The position numbers and the translations under genes are program-made. Of a stretch of DNA of 64,000 nucleotides, positions 7,807 to 16,511 are shown piece after piece. Source of the DNA: Clostridiales bacterium. GTDB lineage: Bacteria > Bacillota > Clostridia > Saccharofermentanales > Saccharofermentanaceae. Location: positions 1 through 64,000 of the forward strand of contig JAFRRJ010000020.1 in the NCBI GenBank assembly GCA_017428155.1, read 5' to 3'. The number at the start of each line of letters is the position of its first letter. The stretch's first letter is position 1. The notes below the pieces were generated by a model. That model did not search any database and had not been told where the DNA came from. It saw nothing but the letters and a program-made list of their open reading frames with translations.

Positions 7807-9114
7807 TCACTTGTTTTTCCAATATTCCGTTTTATTTGAAATAATTCCAACAATCAACAAAAAAGCAACTATCACAATCAAAACATAGCCAACGGCCTCA
7901 AGAATTACCATCCAAGAGACGTTGAATGCAACACTGTGTTGCAAAATATTTCTTTGTACCTCAAACGTTGTGCGGAAAGAACCTTCCGTCAATGGCTGAG
8001 TTATATTACTCAACAGATTATCAGAGATCACAGGTTGGGAAGATGCCGCCAAAATTACAGAAGGAACACACGCAACACCAAAGATCGCAAGTATTCTAAA
8101 GAAGTATTCACAAACAACATTTCCTGTCTTTTCTCCTAACAAAGAGTATATTCTCATGCAATTGCGGTACTTTAAGTAGTCATTAGCCAAATAAACTACT
8201 ACTATTCCTGTCGAGATTATCCAATATATCACCATAATCATCTTTTGAGACGATTCACCTATTCGTATAGAATTTAATAGCGTAGATACATCATGAGATA
8301 GGGACGGAAAGAAACTGTAGTTCTCATGATCATATTTCAAAGAGTTTAGGTAAAGCATAGTTTCATCTAATGCGTAATGACTATCCAAATAGAATTTCAT
8401 ATTATCTTGTTTTACTAACTGATCAGAAATATTGATAATATCTGTCTCATTCATAAAGACAACATTTTGTTTGACAGGAACATCATTAATCATGTGTTCA
8501 ATCGGATAGATCGTTTTATATGTACCCACTACTGGACGTTCTATGAAATAGCTGCCTTCCTCCGACAATACTTTCATTCTTATACAGACATTATTCCTTG
8601 AATCTAGAGTTAACCCGAAATAATCAGCATCTACTAACATGCCACCATTCTTGTCATCCGGGAATTGTCCCGACACCAGTTCAAGTTGACCACTCATAAA
8701 ATATGAGTTTAGTGATGTATAAATATCAGTCTGAACCACAATTGGAATCTGATCGTTTATATCTTCATACCATATCCCATCGTGCCCCGTTGCTATTAAC
8801 TGTGCATTGAACGCACTTGTCCGATTGTTAGCCTGAATATGCGGTACCTTCAACACATCAGAGACAAAAACGTCGCTAAGGCTTGTAGTCGTCTCTTCTT
8901 CCTTTGTTCTACAAAATAAAACTTCCGCAGGGTATCTGCTCTCAATTAACTCTCGATAAGTTTGTGACACATTTTTATGGTATAAAAAAATCGCATATGA
9001 TGATATAAGCAAAAACATCAATGATAGCCCTAACATAGTTGTGAGCACATTTCTTAGGAGGTGTTTTGTTGCTCTAGGGAAAACTATCCTGATTCTTTCG
9101 GAAATCTGTTTCAT
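7807..9114 (-). CDS. FtsX-like ABC transporter permease, module 1
   Basis: A 435-residue membrane protein: a first helix at about residues 22-44 (VLTTMLGLSLMFLLISSYAIFL), a large extracytoplasmic domain to about residue 280, then three C-terminal helices (MIMVIYWIISTGIVVVYLA, FFRILAIFGVACVPSVILAA, AVGYVLIVIVAFLLIVGIIS). This is the MacB/FtsX four-helix topology. It is the last gene of a three-gene operon, overlapping the ATPase gene by 4 nt. Such transporters export peptides or give resistance to them by mechanotransmission rather than by a classic channel. The substrate is unknown; the LytTR-box promoter at 11238-11324 ties it to the agr locus. Confidence 0.8.
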   Translation of the reverse strand: MKQISERIRIVFPRATKHLLRNVLTTMLGLSLMFLLISSYAIFLYHKNVSQTYRELIESRYPAEVLFCRTKEEETTTSLSDVFVSDVLKVPHIQANNRTSAFNAQLIATGHDGIWYEDINDQIPIVVQTDIYTSLNSYFMSGQLELVSGQFPDDKNGGMLVDADYFGLTLDSRNNVCIRMKVLSEEGSYFIERPVVGTYKTIYPIEHMINDVPVKQNVVFMNETDIINISDQLVKQDNMKFYLDSHYALDETMLYLNSLKYDHENYSFFPSLSHDVSTLLNSIRIGESSQKMIMVIYWIISTGIVVVYLANDYLKYRNCMRIYSLLGEKTGNVVCEYFFRILAIFGVACVPSVILAASSQPVISDNLLSNITQPLTEGSFRTTFEVQRNILQHSVAFNVSWMVILEAVGYVLIVIVAFLLIVGIISNKTEYWKNK

Positions 9115-9779
9115 TTTAGGTTAGTCTCAACCTGCTTTAGACATCCATTATCCAACAATAAACTATAGTCAGTCTGAGAACGAATCATTTCCGAGTGAGT
9201 TACGATTATGCAACACTTATTGTATTCTTTCGTAAGTTTTATCAAAAGCTGCATAACATCATTTGCTGTGGCTTTATCAAGATTTCCCGTTGGCTCATCA
9301 GCCAACAAAACAGGATTCCCCGTAACCAAAGCTCGGGCTATTCCAACTCTTTGTTGTTCACCACCGGACAGATATCGCACCTGTTTGCGTAATAATGATT
9401 CATTTATTCCCAATTCATTTAGAAGCTTTCTAGTCTTCTCGCCCCCGTTATTTTCGTGTGGATTACTTATCTCTCTTGCAATTTCAACATTTTCCTGAGC
9501 AGTTAAAAACGGGAAAAGCAGATAATCCTGAAAGATGTATGACACCATCGTACGACGAATAAGCCTACCATCAAGGTTCGCTATATTATGATCGTTAATC
9601 CATATTTCTCCGCTATCAGGTGTTATAATACCTCCCATAAGTGCTAAAAGAGTTGACTTTCCAGATCCTGAGGGACCAAAAATCGAATAGGTTTTTCCTT
9701 GAGAAAAACTGACTGATACACCCTGTAATATTGATCTTTTCCTATCATATGAAAAAGAGACATTCTTGATATCTATCAT
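9111..9779 (-). CDS. ABC transporter ATP-binding protein, module 1
   Basis: A 222-residue ATPase of the LolD/MacB type: Walker A GPSGSGKST at about residues 35-43, signature LSGGEQQR at about 139-146, Walker B with VLLADEPTGNLD, and the H-loop IVTHSE. The length is standard for stand-alone subunits. It overlaps the upstream permease by 4 nt and the downstream permease by 4 nt, so all three are translationally coupled and probably form one complex of two permeases and an ATPase dimer. Confidence 0.9.
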   Translation of the reverse strand: MIDIKNVSFSYDRKRSILQGVSVSFSQGKTYSIFGPSGSGKSTLLALMGGIITPDSGEIWINDHNIANLDGRLIRRTMVSYIFQDYLLFPFLTAQENVEIAREISNPHENNGGEKTRKLLNELGINESLLRKQVRYLSGGEQQRVGIARALVTGNPVLLADEPTGNLDKATANDVMQLLIKLTKEYNKCCIIVTHSEMIRSQTDYSLLLDNGCLKQVETNLK

Positions 9780-11152
9780 GATTCTTCCCCCGCTTTTAAC
9801 ATTTCTTGAAGTTTACTTTTTTTCAACAAAAACATTAATGCTACTCCGGTAATTCCAACGATCATAAAAACAAAAATCAACAAAAGCAACAATGCTTTTA
9901 TATCAATAGATACGGCATATACTGGATTAATATCGTATTCCCCAGTATCGTAAGGCGTTATGATATTTATAATATTACTCGAAACGAATTCCGGTGAATT
10001 CGTCTGACTTATAAATTGGATAAGGAAATATGAAGTCGGAACAGATAATACAGCTGCAATAAAGGAAAGAATTAGCGTTTCAAACACATATATCATTAGT
10101 ATATGTATATAGCTTTCACCTAACACTTCAAAGATACCTATATCCCGAATCCTCTGATTATTCCATATTGAATATACAACCATAAACAAGATAATACCAA
10201 CCGTAGAAGTCAGTATTATAAGTCTAAGTGAATTAGAGAAAACAGTATCTATTTGAGATGCATATTCATTATAAAATGATAGTGTTTCATTATAGATCTT
10301 ATATTTATCCCATTCCATTGGGAGTTTCTGAACTGCTTCTTGAACAGCATCCAGATTTTTAGGAGAATCAACATATACCTTAAAGTTATATACAGTATTA
10401 TCACGATCTAAGATCTTCGAGGCAGTATCAAAATCCGTAAACACAGCGTTGTACGGGCTGGCTTTATATACCGCAACCCCCATATCATTTTCTTCCAAAA
10501 TCTCAAATTTCAGTGTTGTGTCGTATATGCCGACTATTTTGACTTCTGAAGCCATTGCACTCGCATCTGAATATAAATATTTCAAGCTAATAACATCGTT
10601 AATTCGTAGCGAATTCAATTCAGCAAAATAACGTGATATTAAAACACCAGGATTGTCATTTGTCGGAAAAGATCCATCTGAAATGACTGACATATTATTT
10701 CTAAACTGATTGCGCAATGGTATCGCGCTGCATCCTATTAAATCAACACAATCACTCTCCATGCGGGCTTCTTCATCAGTATATATAGGAGATGGCTGTT
10801 GTTCAGGATTAAAACCAGAGTGAGTTTTAACTGTTTTGAGACCCAACGGGATGCAAGATCCCGAAAGACTTGGGGGCGCAACATCAACACCCAAAACATG
10901 TGGTATACTTTGAACTCTAGATAATATATTCTGATCAACCCCGTCAAGCGTACTCTCGTCTAATTCCGGTAGATATGAAATCTGTAATGTCGCTCCTATT
11001 TCAGCAAGAGCTTTATCTCGATATGATTCAGTTGATTGATACATAACAACACCGGAGAAGAAAAAAGAAAACAAGAGAAAAAGCAATACTGTTAGTATCA
11101 CAGTTTCTCGGTGTTTTCTTTCAATAAAAAGAATAGTTCTACGAAAAATCAT
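9776..11152 (-). CDS. FtsX-like ABC transporter permease, module 1 (first gene)
   Basis: A 458-residue permease with a first membrane helix (about 18-38, TVLLFLLFSFFFSGVVMYQS), an extracytoplasmic domain of about 270 residues, and three C-terminal helices (LRLIILTSTVGIILFMVVYS, ILMIYVFETLILSFIAAVLS, IKALLLLLIFVFMIVGITGV). The start is preceded by GAGAGGATGAGTT with good ribosome binding site spacing. It is the first gene of module 1 and follows the LytTR-box promoter. Together with the 435-residue permease it would form a heteromeric transporter. Confidence 0.8.
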   Translation of the reverse strand: MIFRRTILFIERKHRETVILTVLLFLLFSFFFSGVVMYQSTESYRDKALAEIGATLQISYLPELDESTLDGVDQNILSRVQSIPHVLGVDVAPPSLSGSCIPLGLKTVKTHSGFNPEQQPSPIYTDEEARMESDCVDLIGCSAIPLRNQFRNNMSVISDGSFPTNDNPGVLISRYFAELNSLRINDVISLKYLYSDASAMASEVKIVGIYDTTLKFEILEENDMGVAVYKASPYNAVFTDFDTASKILDRDNTVYNFKVYVDSPKNLDAVQEAVQKLPMEWDKYKIYNETLSFYNEYASQIDTVFSNSLRLIILTSTVGIILFMVVYSIWNNQRIRDIGIFEVLGESYIHILMIYVFETLILSFIAAVLSVPTSYFLIQFISQTNSPEFVSSNIINIITPYDTGEYDINPVYAVSIDIKALLLLLIFVFMIVGITGVALMFLLKKSKLQEMLKAGEES

Positions 11153-11237
11153 AACTCATCCTCTCCAAAATAACACTTTTGAAGAATAGGAGAACGTCAG
11201 CATGCTAGTATATTCTTCAAATCAACTTTATTCTTTA

Positions 11238-11324
11238 CTGACCAGGTCAGTTTGGATTCATTTTATGAACGAATCAGGTATAATTATCTATGAGGGTGAA
11301 ATTAGCCAATTTTCAGGTGAAATT
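11238..11324 (-). promoter_or_regulatory. LytTR-box promoter of ABC module 1
   Basis: Direct repeats GGTGAAATT (plus-strand sense) at 11295-11303 and 11316-11324, exactly 12 bp apart. On the minus strand a -10 hexamer TAAAAT (11260-11265) follows 29 bp after the proximal repeat, and a CTGAC-CAG-GTCAG palindrome (11238-11250) lies 9 nt beyond, near the expected transcription start. Same architecture as 13870-13956 and 16512-16574. No good -35 is seen, as expected for an activator-dependent promoter. Confidence 0.7.
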
Positions 11325-11405
11325 GGATTGATCTAGTAAAACATCCACCTTGAATATACTGTTTTCCATGTCGAACGATATTGTACCATTATTTCTCTTT
11401 ACTGC
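11313..11405 (-). pseudogene. Remnant of the agrC-like kinase 3' end
   Basis: Translating the minus strand gives a 30-residue tail from AVKRNNGTISFDMENS to the stop. It matches the last 30 residues of the histidine kinase (stop at 13945-13947) at 27 of 30 positions, with no indels across 93 nt, and homology continues into the promoter beyond. No start codon or kinase body is present. It is a duplicated gene end carried along with the promoter, because one LytTR repeat starts directly at the kinase stop codon. Confidence 0.8.
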
Positions 11406-11418
11406 ATGAGCATATCAC

Positions 11419-12102
11419 TCATTTTGTATCAATTGTATCCAATATTCGACCATCTCTAATGAAAATAATCTTATCGGTTTCTTTTGCGATTTCATTATCA
11501 TGAGTAACCATTATAACTGTTTTGCCATTTTTATTTATTTTATGAAATAATAACATGATGGCTTCTTTTGTTTCTGAGTCTAACTGACCCGTTGGTTCAT
11601 CCGCAAGTAAAATCGGGCTATCTTTAACAAGTGCTCTTGCAATTGCAACTCGCTGCTTCTGCCCACCACTAAGCTTTACAACAGGTCTCCCGATTAACTC
11701 TGAACAACCTACATATTTCAGAGCAGAAACAATCTTATCTTTCTTCGCTTTTCTATCTGATTCAAAGTAAAATGGCACTTCTAAATTTTCATATACCGTC
11801 CTGGTAGGGATCAACCCGAAATCTTGTAACACCATGCTCACCGTATTATTGCGCATACGAGCCATTCCTTTTTCATTAAGGCTCTTTGTGTCAATTCCTT
11901 TTACAAAAACTGATCCGCCAGTAGGTCTATCAAGACAACCAATTAGATGGAGTAGAGTTGATTTTCCTGACCCGGACACACCACAAACAGATATAAAATC
12001 ACCTTCATTTATAACCAGACTAACGTCATTTAGAGCTCTAATATCAGGGGCATCTTTGACTTTATATATTTTAGTTACATTTCTTAACTCTATAATGGCC
12101 AT
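11419..12102 (-). CDS. ABC transporter ATP-binding protein, module 2
   Basis: An ATPase of the LolD/MacB class: Walker A CGVSGSGKST, signature VVKLSGGQKQR, Walker B PILLADEPTGQLD and H-loop VMVTHDN. I start it at ATG 12100-12102 (MAIIELRN) because AAGGAG lies 8 nt upstream; the ATG two codons earlier would be only 2 nt from that site. The beginning overlaps the end of the half-size permease gene, so translation is coupled. It is the last gene of module 2, and its stop is only about 14 nt from the kinase remnant at 11313-11405. Confidence 0.88.
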   Translation of the reverse strand: MAIIELRNVTKIYKVKDAPDIRALNDVSLVINEGDFISVCGVSGSGKSTLLHLIGCLDRPTGGSVFVKGIDTKSLNEKGMARMRNNTVSMVLQDFGLIPTRTVYENLEVPFYFESDRKAKKDKIVSALKYVGCSELIGRPVVKLSGGQKQRVAIARALVKDSPILLADEPTGQLDSETKEAIMLLFHKINKNGKTVIMVTHDNEIAKETDKIIFIRDGRILDTIDTK

Positions 12103-12595
12103 TCTCATTTCTCCTTCGAATTATATGATTCAATGATAGTTCTGCTATGGTAATCAGCGTAAACATAAAAAAGACCGGCAACATTGATTTCAATTCGTAT
12201 TTCTGATTTAGAATTCTTCTGAATGCAAAAAATAACGGTATTCCAAGAAATTCTGATATTATCACAACTATTAGTAAATGGAGTAATTTACAACAGTATA
12301 TATATAAAGGAGTTGCACCACATGAAATTAGCACGTTAAATTCAACTCTTCTTTGTCCGATCACATAATTAATGAAAGTAATTATGCTTGATACAGAGAT
12401 TACTATAAGTATTGCAAAAATTAAATTGTAATATATTGCTTGTTTTGTCGCATAATTATCTTTAAATCCGTTAAACGTTGTACCAACCCAACCATATAGT
12501 AGCATCTGCACAGAAAAAATAAGCGAGAGAATTATGATTACAAAGACGTTTATTCCGGGTTTTTCGCACAATGCACGCATTGTCAGTTTAATCAT
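12071..12595 (-). CDS. Short FtsX-type permease (half protein), module 2
   Basis: A 174-residue membrane protein with four helices (INVFVIIILSLIFSVQMLLYG, YYNLIFAILIVISVSSIITF, LLHLLIVVIISEFLGIPLFF, SMLPVFFMFTLITIAELSL) and almost no extracytoplasmic domain; only about 20 residues lie between helix 1 and helix 2. The stretch GQRRVEFNVLISCGATPLYI matches the cytoplasmic coupling segment of FtsX-family permeases. It looks like a permease that lost its large external domain, or a natural minimal partner for the 410-residue permease immediately upstream (4-nt gap). No frameshift remnant of a missing domain is seen. Confidence 0.65.
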   Translation of the reverse strand: MIKLTMRALCEKPGINVFVIIILSLIFSVQMLLYGWVGTTFNGFKDNYATKQAIYYNLIFAILIVISVSSIITFINYVIGQRRVEFNVLISCGATPLYIYCCKLLHLLIVVIISEFLGIPLFFAFRRILNQKYELKSMLPVFFMFTLITIAELSLNHIIRRRNENGHYRVKKCN

Positions 12596-12599
12596 CAGC

Positions 12600-13832
12600 T
12601 TATTCCTCTCTTATTATCTCTATCGGAGATTGACGGATTGCAAACAAATAAAACAGCAAACATAGAATTGTGAATACCGAGACTGCAACCCCAATAACAA
12701 TTAATACTGCCTGAATAGTATATATATATGATCCGTTCGTTATTATTCTAAAGAGCGGAAAGTATTTATATAATATAACACCACAAAGCATACCTAATAT
12801 CATTATAGGAAGTGTTGCAAAGCATGATGTTCCTACAGCTCTTTTCCAAGTACAGCCTTCTAAATAATATATGATCATATCCCTCTTAAATATCGAGAGT
12901 TGAATTACTGTATATGATATCAATACAGACATGGTCAAAACAATTGTTGATAACAAGAATATGTTGCACATGTCATTAACAGCTCGATTATCGTTATAAC
13001 AAAACTCCACATAATGATTAAAGTCATATGCAGTTCCACCTTTTATCACTTTGGGAAGCATATTCGCAAGATTTTTGATATCAGCATGTTTTTTAGGTAA
13101 AATATACAAATAATTGTAATTGCTTAAGAACTCTATTTTTTTCCCGTCATCAGATGTAAGTTCTATTGCAAATGCATATGCTGTATTCGAATCGTTCCAA
13201 GAGGATAAATCGTAGCTGAAACTACATTCTTCCGAAGGTGGCATATAGGCATTCTCATCAAAAAAACCCGTTATTGTAAAACATGCTTTGCTTTGACGTG
13301 ACTCTTTCCCGTACACCCCAGAATCAGTTCCCGAAGGAGATAATGCGGTAAAATAATTGACCGTTACAGCGATATCATCACCAACGTTATACCTTCCTAT
13401 AAAATTAGACGAAACACAGATTTCGTTTTTGTTTCTTGGAATATTCCCCTTGATTATCTTCCAAGGAAATGATTTCGTATCTGCTTTAAATGGTATCGTA
13501 TAGATATAACTATTCTTGATTTCCTCACGCAAAAGAACGGATGAAGTTTCAGATAAATACTCGACATGCTCTATTTCTTCCATAGACAACACAGTCTTAC
13601 GTATATTTTCCGCTTCTTCATCCGTAATGTTATACTTGTCCATACCATAGTTCATGTTATATAGAATACCCTTGTCCAATCCATAATACCTATAAACATC
13701 TAATCTTTGATTAAACGCTATTACATGGCTGACACACAGTAACCCTAAAGAACACAATGCAGCAGACAAAGATAATAGAAAGAATAACTTAGCTAAATTA
13801 TTCTTTATGTATACCCAATATGGAAAAAACAT
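12600..13832 (-). CDS. FtsX-like ABC transporter permease, module 2 (first gene)
   Basis: A 410-residue permease: helix 1 at about residues 14-36 (LAKLFFLLSLSAALCSLGLL), an external domain to about 285, then three helices (IFLLSTIVLTMSVLISYTVI, ATLPIMILGMLCGVILYKYF, IQAVLIVIGVAVSVFTILCL). The last helix is followed by a short tail ending in IEIIREE. It is the first gene of module 2, directly behind the LytTR-box promoter at 13870-13956. An overlapping 15-codon ORF (MFIKHVFSILGIHKE) starts 18 nt earlier behind the AAGGAAAGGG site; it may be a leader peptide coupled to this start. Confidence 0.78.
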   Translation of the reverse strand: MFFPYWVYIKNNLAKLFFLLSLSAALCSLGLLCVSHVIAFNQRLDVYRYYGLDKGILYNMNYGMDKYNITDEEAENIRKTVLSMEEIEHVEYLSETSSVLLREEIKNSYIYTIPFKADTKSFPWKIIKGNIPRNKNEICVSSNFIGRYNVGDDIAVTVNYFTALSPSGTDSGVYGKESRQSKACFTITGFFDENAYMPPSEECSFSYDLSSWNDSNTAYAFAIELTSDDGKKIEFLSNYNYLYILPKKHADIKNLANMLPKVIKGGTAYDFNHYVEFCYNDNRAVNDMCNIFLLSTIVLTMSVLISYTVIQLSIFKRDMIIYYLEGCTWKRAVGTSCFATLPIMILGMLCGVILYKYFPLFRIITNGSYIYTIQAVLIVIGVAVSVFTILCLLFYLFAIRQSPIEIIREE

Positions 13833-13869
13833 GTTTAATAAACATATCCCTTTCCTTCACTAATAGTTA

Positions 13870-13956
13870 CTGACTATGTCAGTTTGGAATCATTATATGA
13901 ACGAATCATAAAAGGTTATCTAATCGGGTGAAATTAGCCGTCTTTCAGGTGAAATT
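13870..13956 (-). promoter_or_regulatory. LytTR-box promoter of ABC module 2
   Basis: Direct repeats GGTGAAATT (plus-strand sense) at 13927-13935 and 13948-13956, 12 bp apart; the distal one overlaps the last codons of the kinase gene. On the minus strand -10 TATAAT (13892-13897) begins 29 bp after the proximal repeat, and the CTGAC-TAT-GTCAG palindrome (13870-13882) follows 9 nt later. The layout matches 11238-11324 base for base in spacing. Confidence 0.72.
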
Positions 13957-15210
13957 TGACAGATCAAGCAAAACATCAACCTTAAATATTTGGTTCTCAG
14001 TGTCAAACGAAATTGTTCCGTTATTCCTCTTCACAGCTTCTCTCACGCTATATACGCCAATCCCATGAACTGAAGCATCCTGCTTGGTTGTGTCAAAAGC
14101 TGAGTCTCTTTTTATGATAGCCCCACTATATGGATTGCTAATCTCAATAAAAAGCAATCCGTCATTATACTTAAAAGCTATATCAATCCATGGATCAGAT
14201 ACTTTCTGACATGCTTCTATTGCATTTTCTAAAAGATTGCCGAGAATAATGTTCATGTCAAATTCTGAGATTGATAAATTCTCAGGAACCATTATATGCA
14301 GATTTGTCTTTATTCCGCTTGTTCTTGCCTGTCCAAGCAAATAGTTAAGAATACTGTCAATTGCCGGGTTTCCACAATCTGCAAATGGTTTAGTCTCTAT
14401 TATCGTGTCACTGATATTTGTAAGGTATTCGTTTAATCTATTTTTGTCACCGCTTTCCACAATAAGTGATATCTCATTTAAATGATGCCGCATATCGTGC
14501 CTTAACGCTTTAATCTTCTTCTCATTCTCACTTCTAAGCGATAGTTCATTTGAATATGCTTTCATTTGTTCCTTCAAAACCATTGTCTCATAGGAGTTAG
14601 CAACAGATTCAATTATCTTATCATACAGATATATGACAGATAGGTTTAGTATCAAAATAGCGCTACTAATCGCTAAAACGCTTACTTTAGAGATTGTAAG
14701 GTCTGTCGCCAAGACCAGCATAGCAATAATACTTACAAATAACAAAAGAATAAAAATACGCCAATACCGTACAACAACAACTTCTTTTCGAGACTTAGAA
14801 AGCCGTTCAACGATTTGTTCTGCCAATAAGAACAACAATACGGAAGTAACGGTGCTGAGAATAGAATAATGATTGTTATGGGGATTTGCTGTAAACATAA
14901 ATGCTGCAAGAAGATCAAGAACCGTGCTAACAGCGAGTATGATTATTGCCACAGCAAATTTCTTTGGAAATGAAGCTCGATACGGCGCTAACAGAATCAA
15001 TAACCCTAAAAAGGTAGCAAGAAGATTAACCCATGCTATTCCTAAGGAAATATATGCCGCGAAAGTAATCACCAAAGAAATAAAATAGCAAACAAGATGA
15101 TATGTACTTTTTGTGTTTCTGTCTAATGAAGAATCGCAGTACTTGCTCGTTATGATCAGACGTATGATTTCAGATATTAAAATTAGCGCGTAATCGGCTA
15201 TTTCAGGCAT
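13945..15210 (-). CDS. AgrC-like GHKL sensor histidine kinase
   Basis: A 421-residue quorum-sensing type kinase. Residues 1-200 hold six or seven membrane helices, the usual AgrC/BlpH peptide receptor domain. A coiled helix leads to the phosphoacceptor motif ALRHDMRHHLNEIS with His238, followed by the N-box NLLENAIEAC (about 331-340) and G-box GIGVYSVREAVKRNNG near the end. The absence of an ordinary HisKA domain and the GHKL ATPase are typical of this group. It lies 3 nt after the response regulator gene, and its 3' end contains half of the next promoter's LytTR repeat. It should sense a cyclic peptide and phosphorylate the regulator. Confidence 0.88.
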   Translation of the reverse strand: MPEIADYALILISEIIRLIITSKYCDSSLDRNTKSTYHLVCYFISLVITFAAYISLGIAWVNLLATFLGLLILLAPYRASFPKKFAVAIIILAVSTVLDLLAAFMFTANPHNNHYSILSTVTSVLLFLLAEQIVERLSKSRKEVVVVRYWRIFILLLFVSIIAMLVLATDLTISKVSVLAISSAILILNLSVIYLYDKIIESVANSYETMVLKEQMKAYSNELSLRSENEKKIKALRHDMRHHLNEISLIVESGDKNRLNEYLTNISDTIIETKPFADCGNPAIDSILNYLLGQARTSGIKTNLHIMVPENLSISEFDMNIILGNLLENAIEACQKVSDPWIDIAFKYNDGLLFIEISNPYSGAIIKRDSAFDTTKQDASVHGIGVYSVREAVKRNNGTISFDTENQIFKVDVLLDLSNFT

Positions 15211-15213
15211 TTC

Positions 15214-15930
15214 TTACCCCCACATATTATAGTCCATGTATGCTTGTCGGAAGGCGTTACGGCGCGATTTACTGATGTTTAGCACGGTGCCATCACTCAT
15301 TGTAACTAAATCTGATTTTAATGATTTTAGGTAGTTAAGATTAATAATGTACGATTTACTTATGCTAACAAAATTCTTCGCAGGTAATCGTTCCTTTGCT
15401 TCGTCTAACCTGCCAATGTATTGATATTCCTTCTCGTTTGTAAAAACAATAACGTATTTATTCATACTTCTAAGATAGATAATATCGCGGGAAGGAATGC
15501 TTGTTGTTACATTTTTATAGGTAAATTCGAACTTCTGATTGTTTGTTTGGTATAGCGTAATTAGTTGGTTGAGTATTTTGTTAGTTTTTTCTTTATCTAT
15601 TGGTTTGATCAAAAAATCATAGGGATGAACTTGAAATAATTCCATTGCATAATTAGACTTGTGAGATATGTAAACGATTGCCATATCATTGTCGGAGATC
15701 GTGTCTCTTATATACTTGCCTACAGAAACGCCGTTGTCACCAGGGAGTTCAATATCAAGAAACAAAACATCAATGTCCATTTTAACCAAATCATCACAAC
15801 ATGATTCAGCGGTATTCCACACCTCGACATCGATCTTATAACCATTCTGTCTGGCAAATTCAAGTATTTCTTCCTCAAGCTCTCTGCATAGAGATATCTC
15901 ATCATCGCAAATGCCGACTTTGTAATTCAT
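15214..15930 (-). CDS. AgrA/LytTR-family response regulator
   Basis: A 238-residue regulator: receiver domain (about 1-120) with acidic pair Asp9-Asp10, phosphoacceptor Asp59 (VLFLDIELPG), conserved Ser/His switch region VYISHKS and Lys in FLIKPID. It is followed by a LytTR DNA-binding domain (about 140-235; IYLRSMNKYVIVFT, FVSISKSYIINLNYLKSL). LytTR proteins bind paired 9-bp repeats about 12 bp apart on one face of DNA, exactly the repeats found at three promoters in this element. The start overlaps the agrB stop (ATGA), leaving no room for a gene between. Confidence 0.9.
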   Translation of the reverse strand: MNYKVGICDDEISLCRELEEEILEFARQNGYKIDVEVWNTAESCCDDLVKMDIDVLFLDIELPGDNGVSVGKYIRDTISDNDMAIVYISHKSNYAMELFQVHPYDFLIKPIDKEKTNKILNQLITLYQTNNQKFEFTYKNVTTSIPSRDIIYLRSMNKYVIVFTNEKEYQYIGRLDEAKERLPAKNFVSISKSYIINLNYLKSLKSDLVTMSDGTVLNISKSRRNAFRQAYMDYNMWG

Positions 15931-16493
15931 GTGCCATCCTCATTTATTTTTTCTTGAATATATCCGGTTGTTACCAGTGAACCACAGATAAATATCGATA
16001 ATGTCACTATGGTTGCCCAAGATGATATTCCCTGTGATTCAAGTATAACAAACAGTAGACTCTCTGTAATCCAAATTATCATAGTCCTCTTGCCATATAC
16101 CTTTTTCTCGAGATCATCAAGAGGCTTATTTTTGTTACCAACAGGTGCAAACGAAACCAGCAGTGCACTGCCAATAACATACATTATTATGTTCACAAAT
16201 GAAGGCAAAGCTGATGTTCTGATGATTATAAGCGAACCTAAAAATATCGCTGCAGATAATATGGAGCATGTTAGTCTTCCTCTTGCGTGAAAACCTCCGG
16301 CATTCTGTCTCAAAGGAAACAGCAGAAGAATAAACACTATGGTTTGGAGCGGAATTCTTAGTATAAAACCGATTATAATGGCTATGCTCAAGCCAATCAC
16401 TAGAACAAACAGTTGTTCCAGACCATAGCTGATGATTTCCGATTCTTCACTATTATCGGATATTCTATTTGCATAATTGTCTATGAACTTCAT
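15927..16493 (-). CDS. agrB: AgrB-like accessory gene regulator peptidase
   Basis: I start this at ATG 16491-16493, which has GAGGTG upstream and gives 188 residues, the normal AgrB length; longer readings run into the promoter and the relaxase gene. The catalytic motif GGFHARGRLTC places His69 and Cys76, the same 7-residue spacing as His77/Cys84 of Staphylococcus aureus AgrB. Membrane helices flank it (LFVLVIGLSIAIIIGFILRI, IVFILLLF, SILSAAIFLGSLIIIRT, IVTLSIFICGSLVTTGY). AgrB cleaves and cyclises the AgrD precursor in the membrane. It is first in an operon with the LytTR regulator and kinase; no agrD gene is seen next to it. Confidence 0.85.
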   Translation of the reverse strand: MKFIDNYANRISDNSEESEIISYGLEQLFVLVIGLSIAIIIGFILRIPLQTIVFILLLFPLRQNAGGFHARGRLTCSILSAAIFLGSLIIIRTSALPSFVNIIMYVIGSALLVSFAPVGNKNKPLDDLEKKVYGKRTMIIWITESLLFVILESQGISSWATIVTLSIFICGSLVTTGYIQEKINEDGT

Positions 16494-16511
16494 CGCGCAC
16501 CTCACCGCAAT

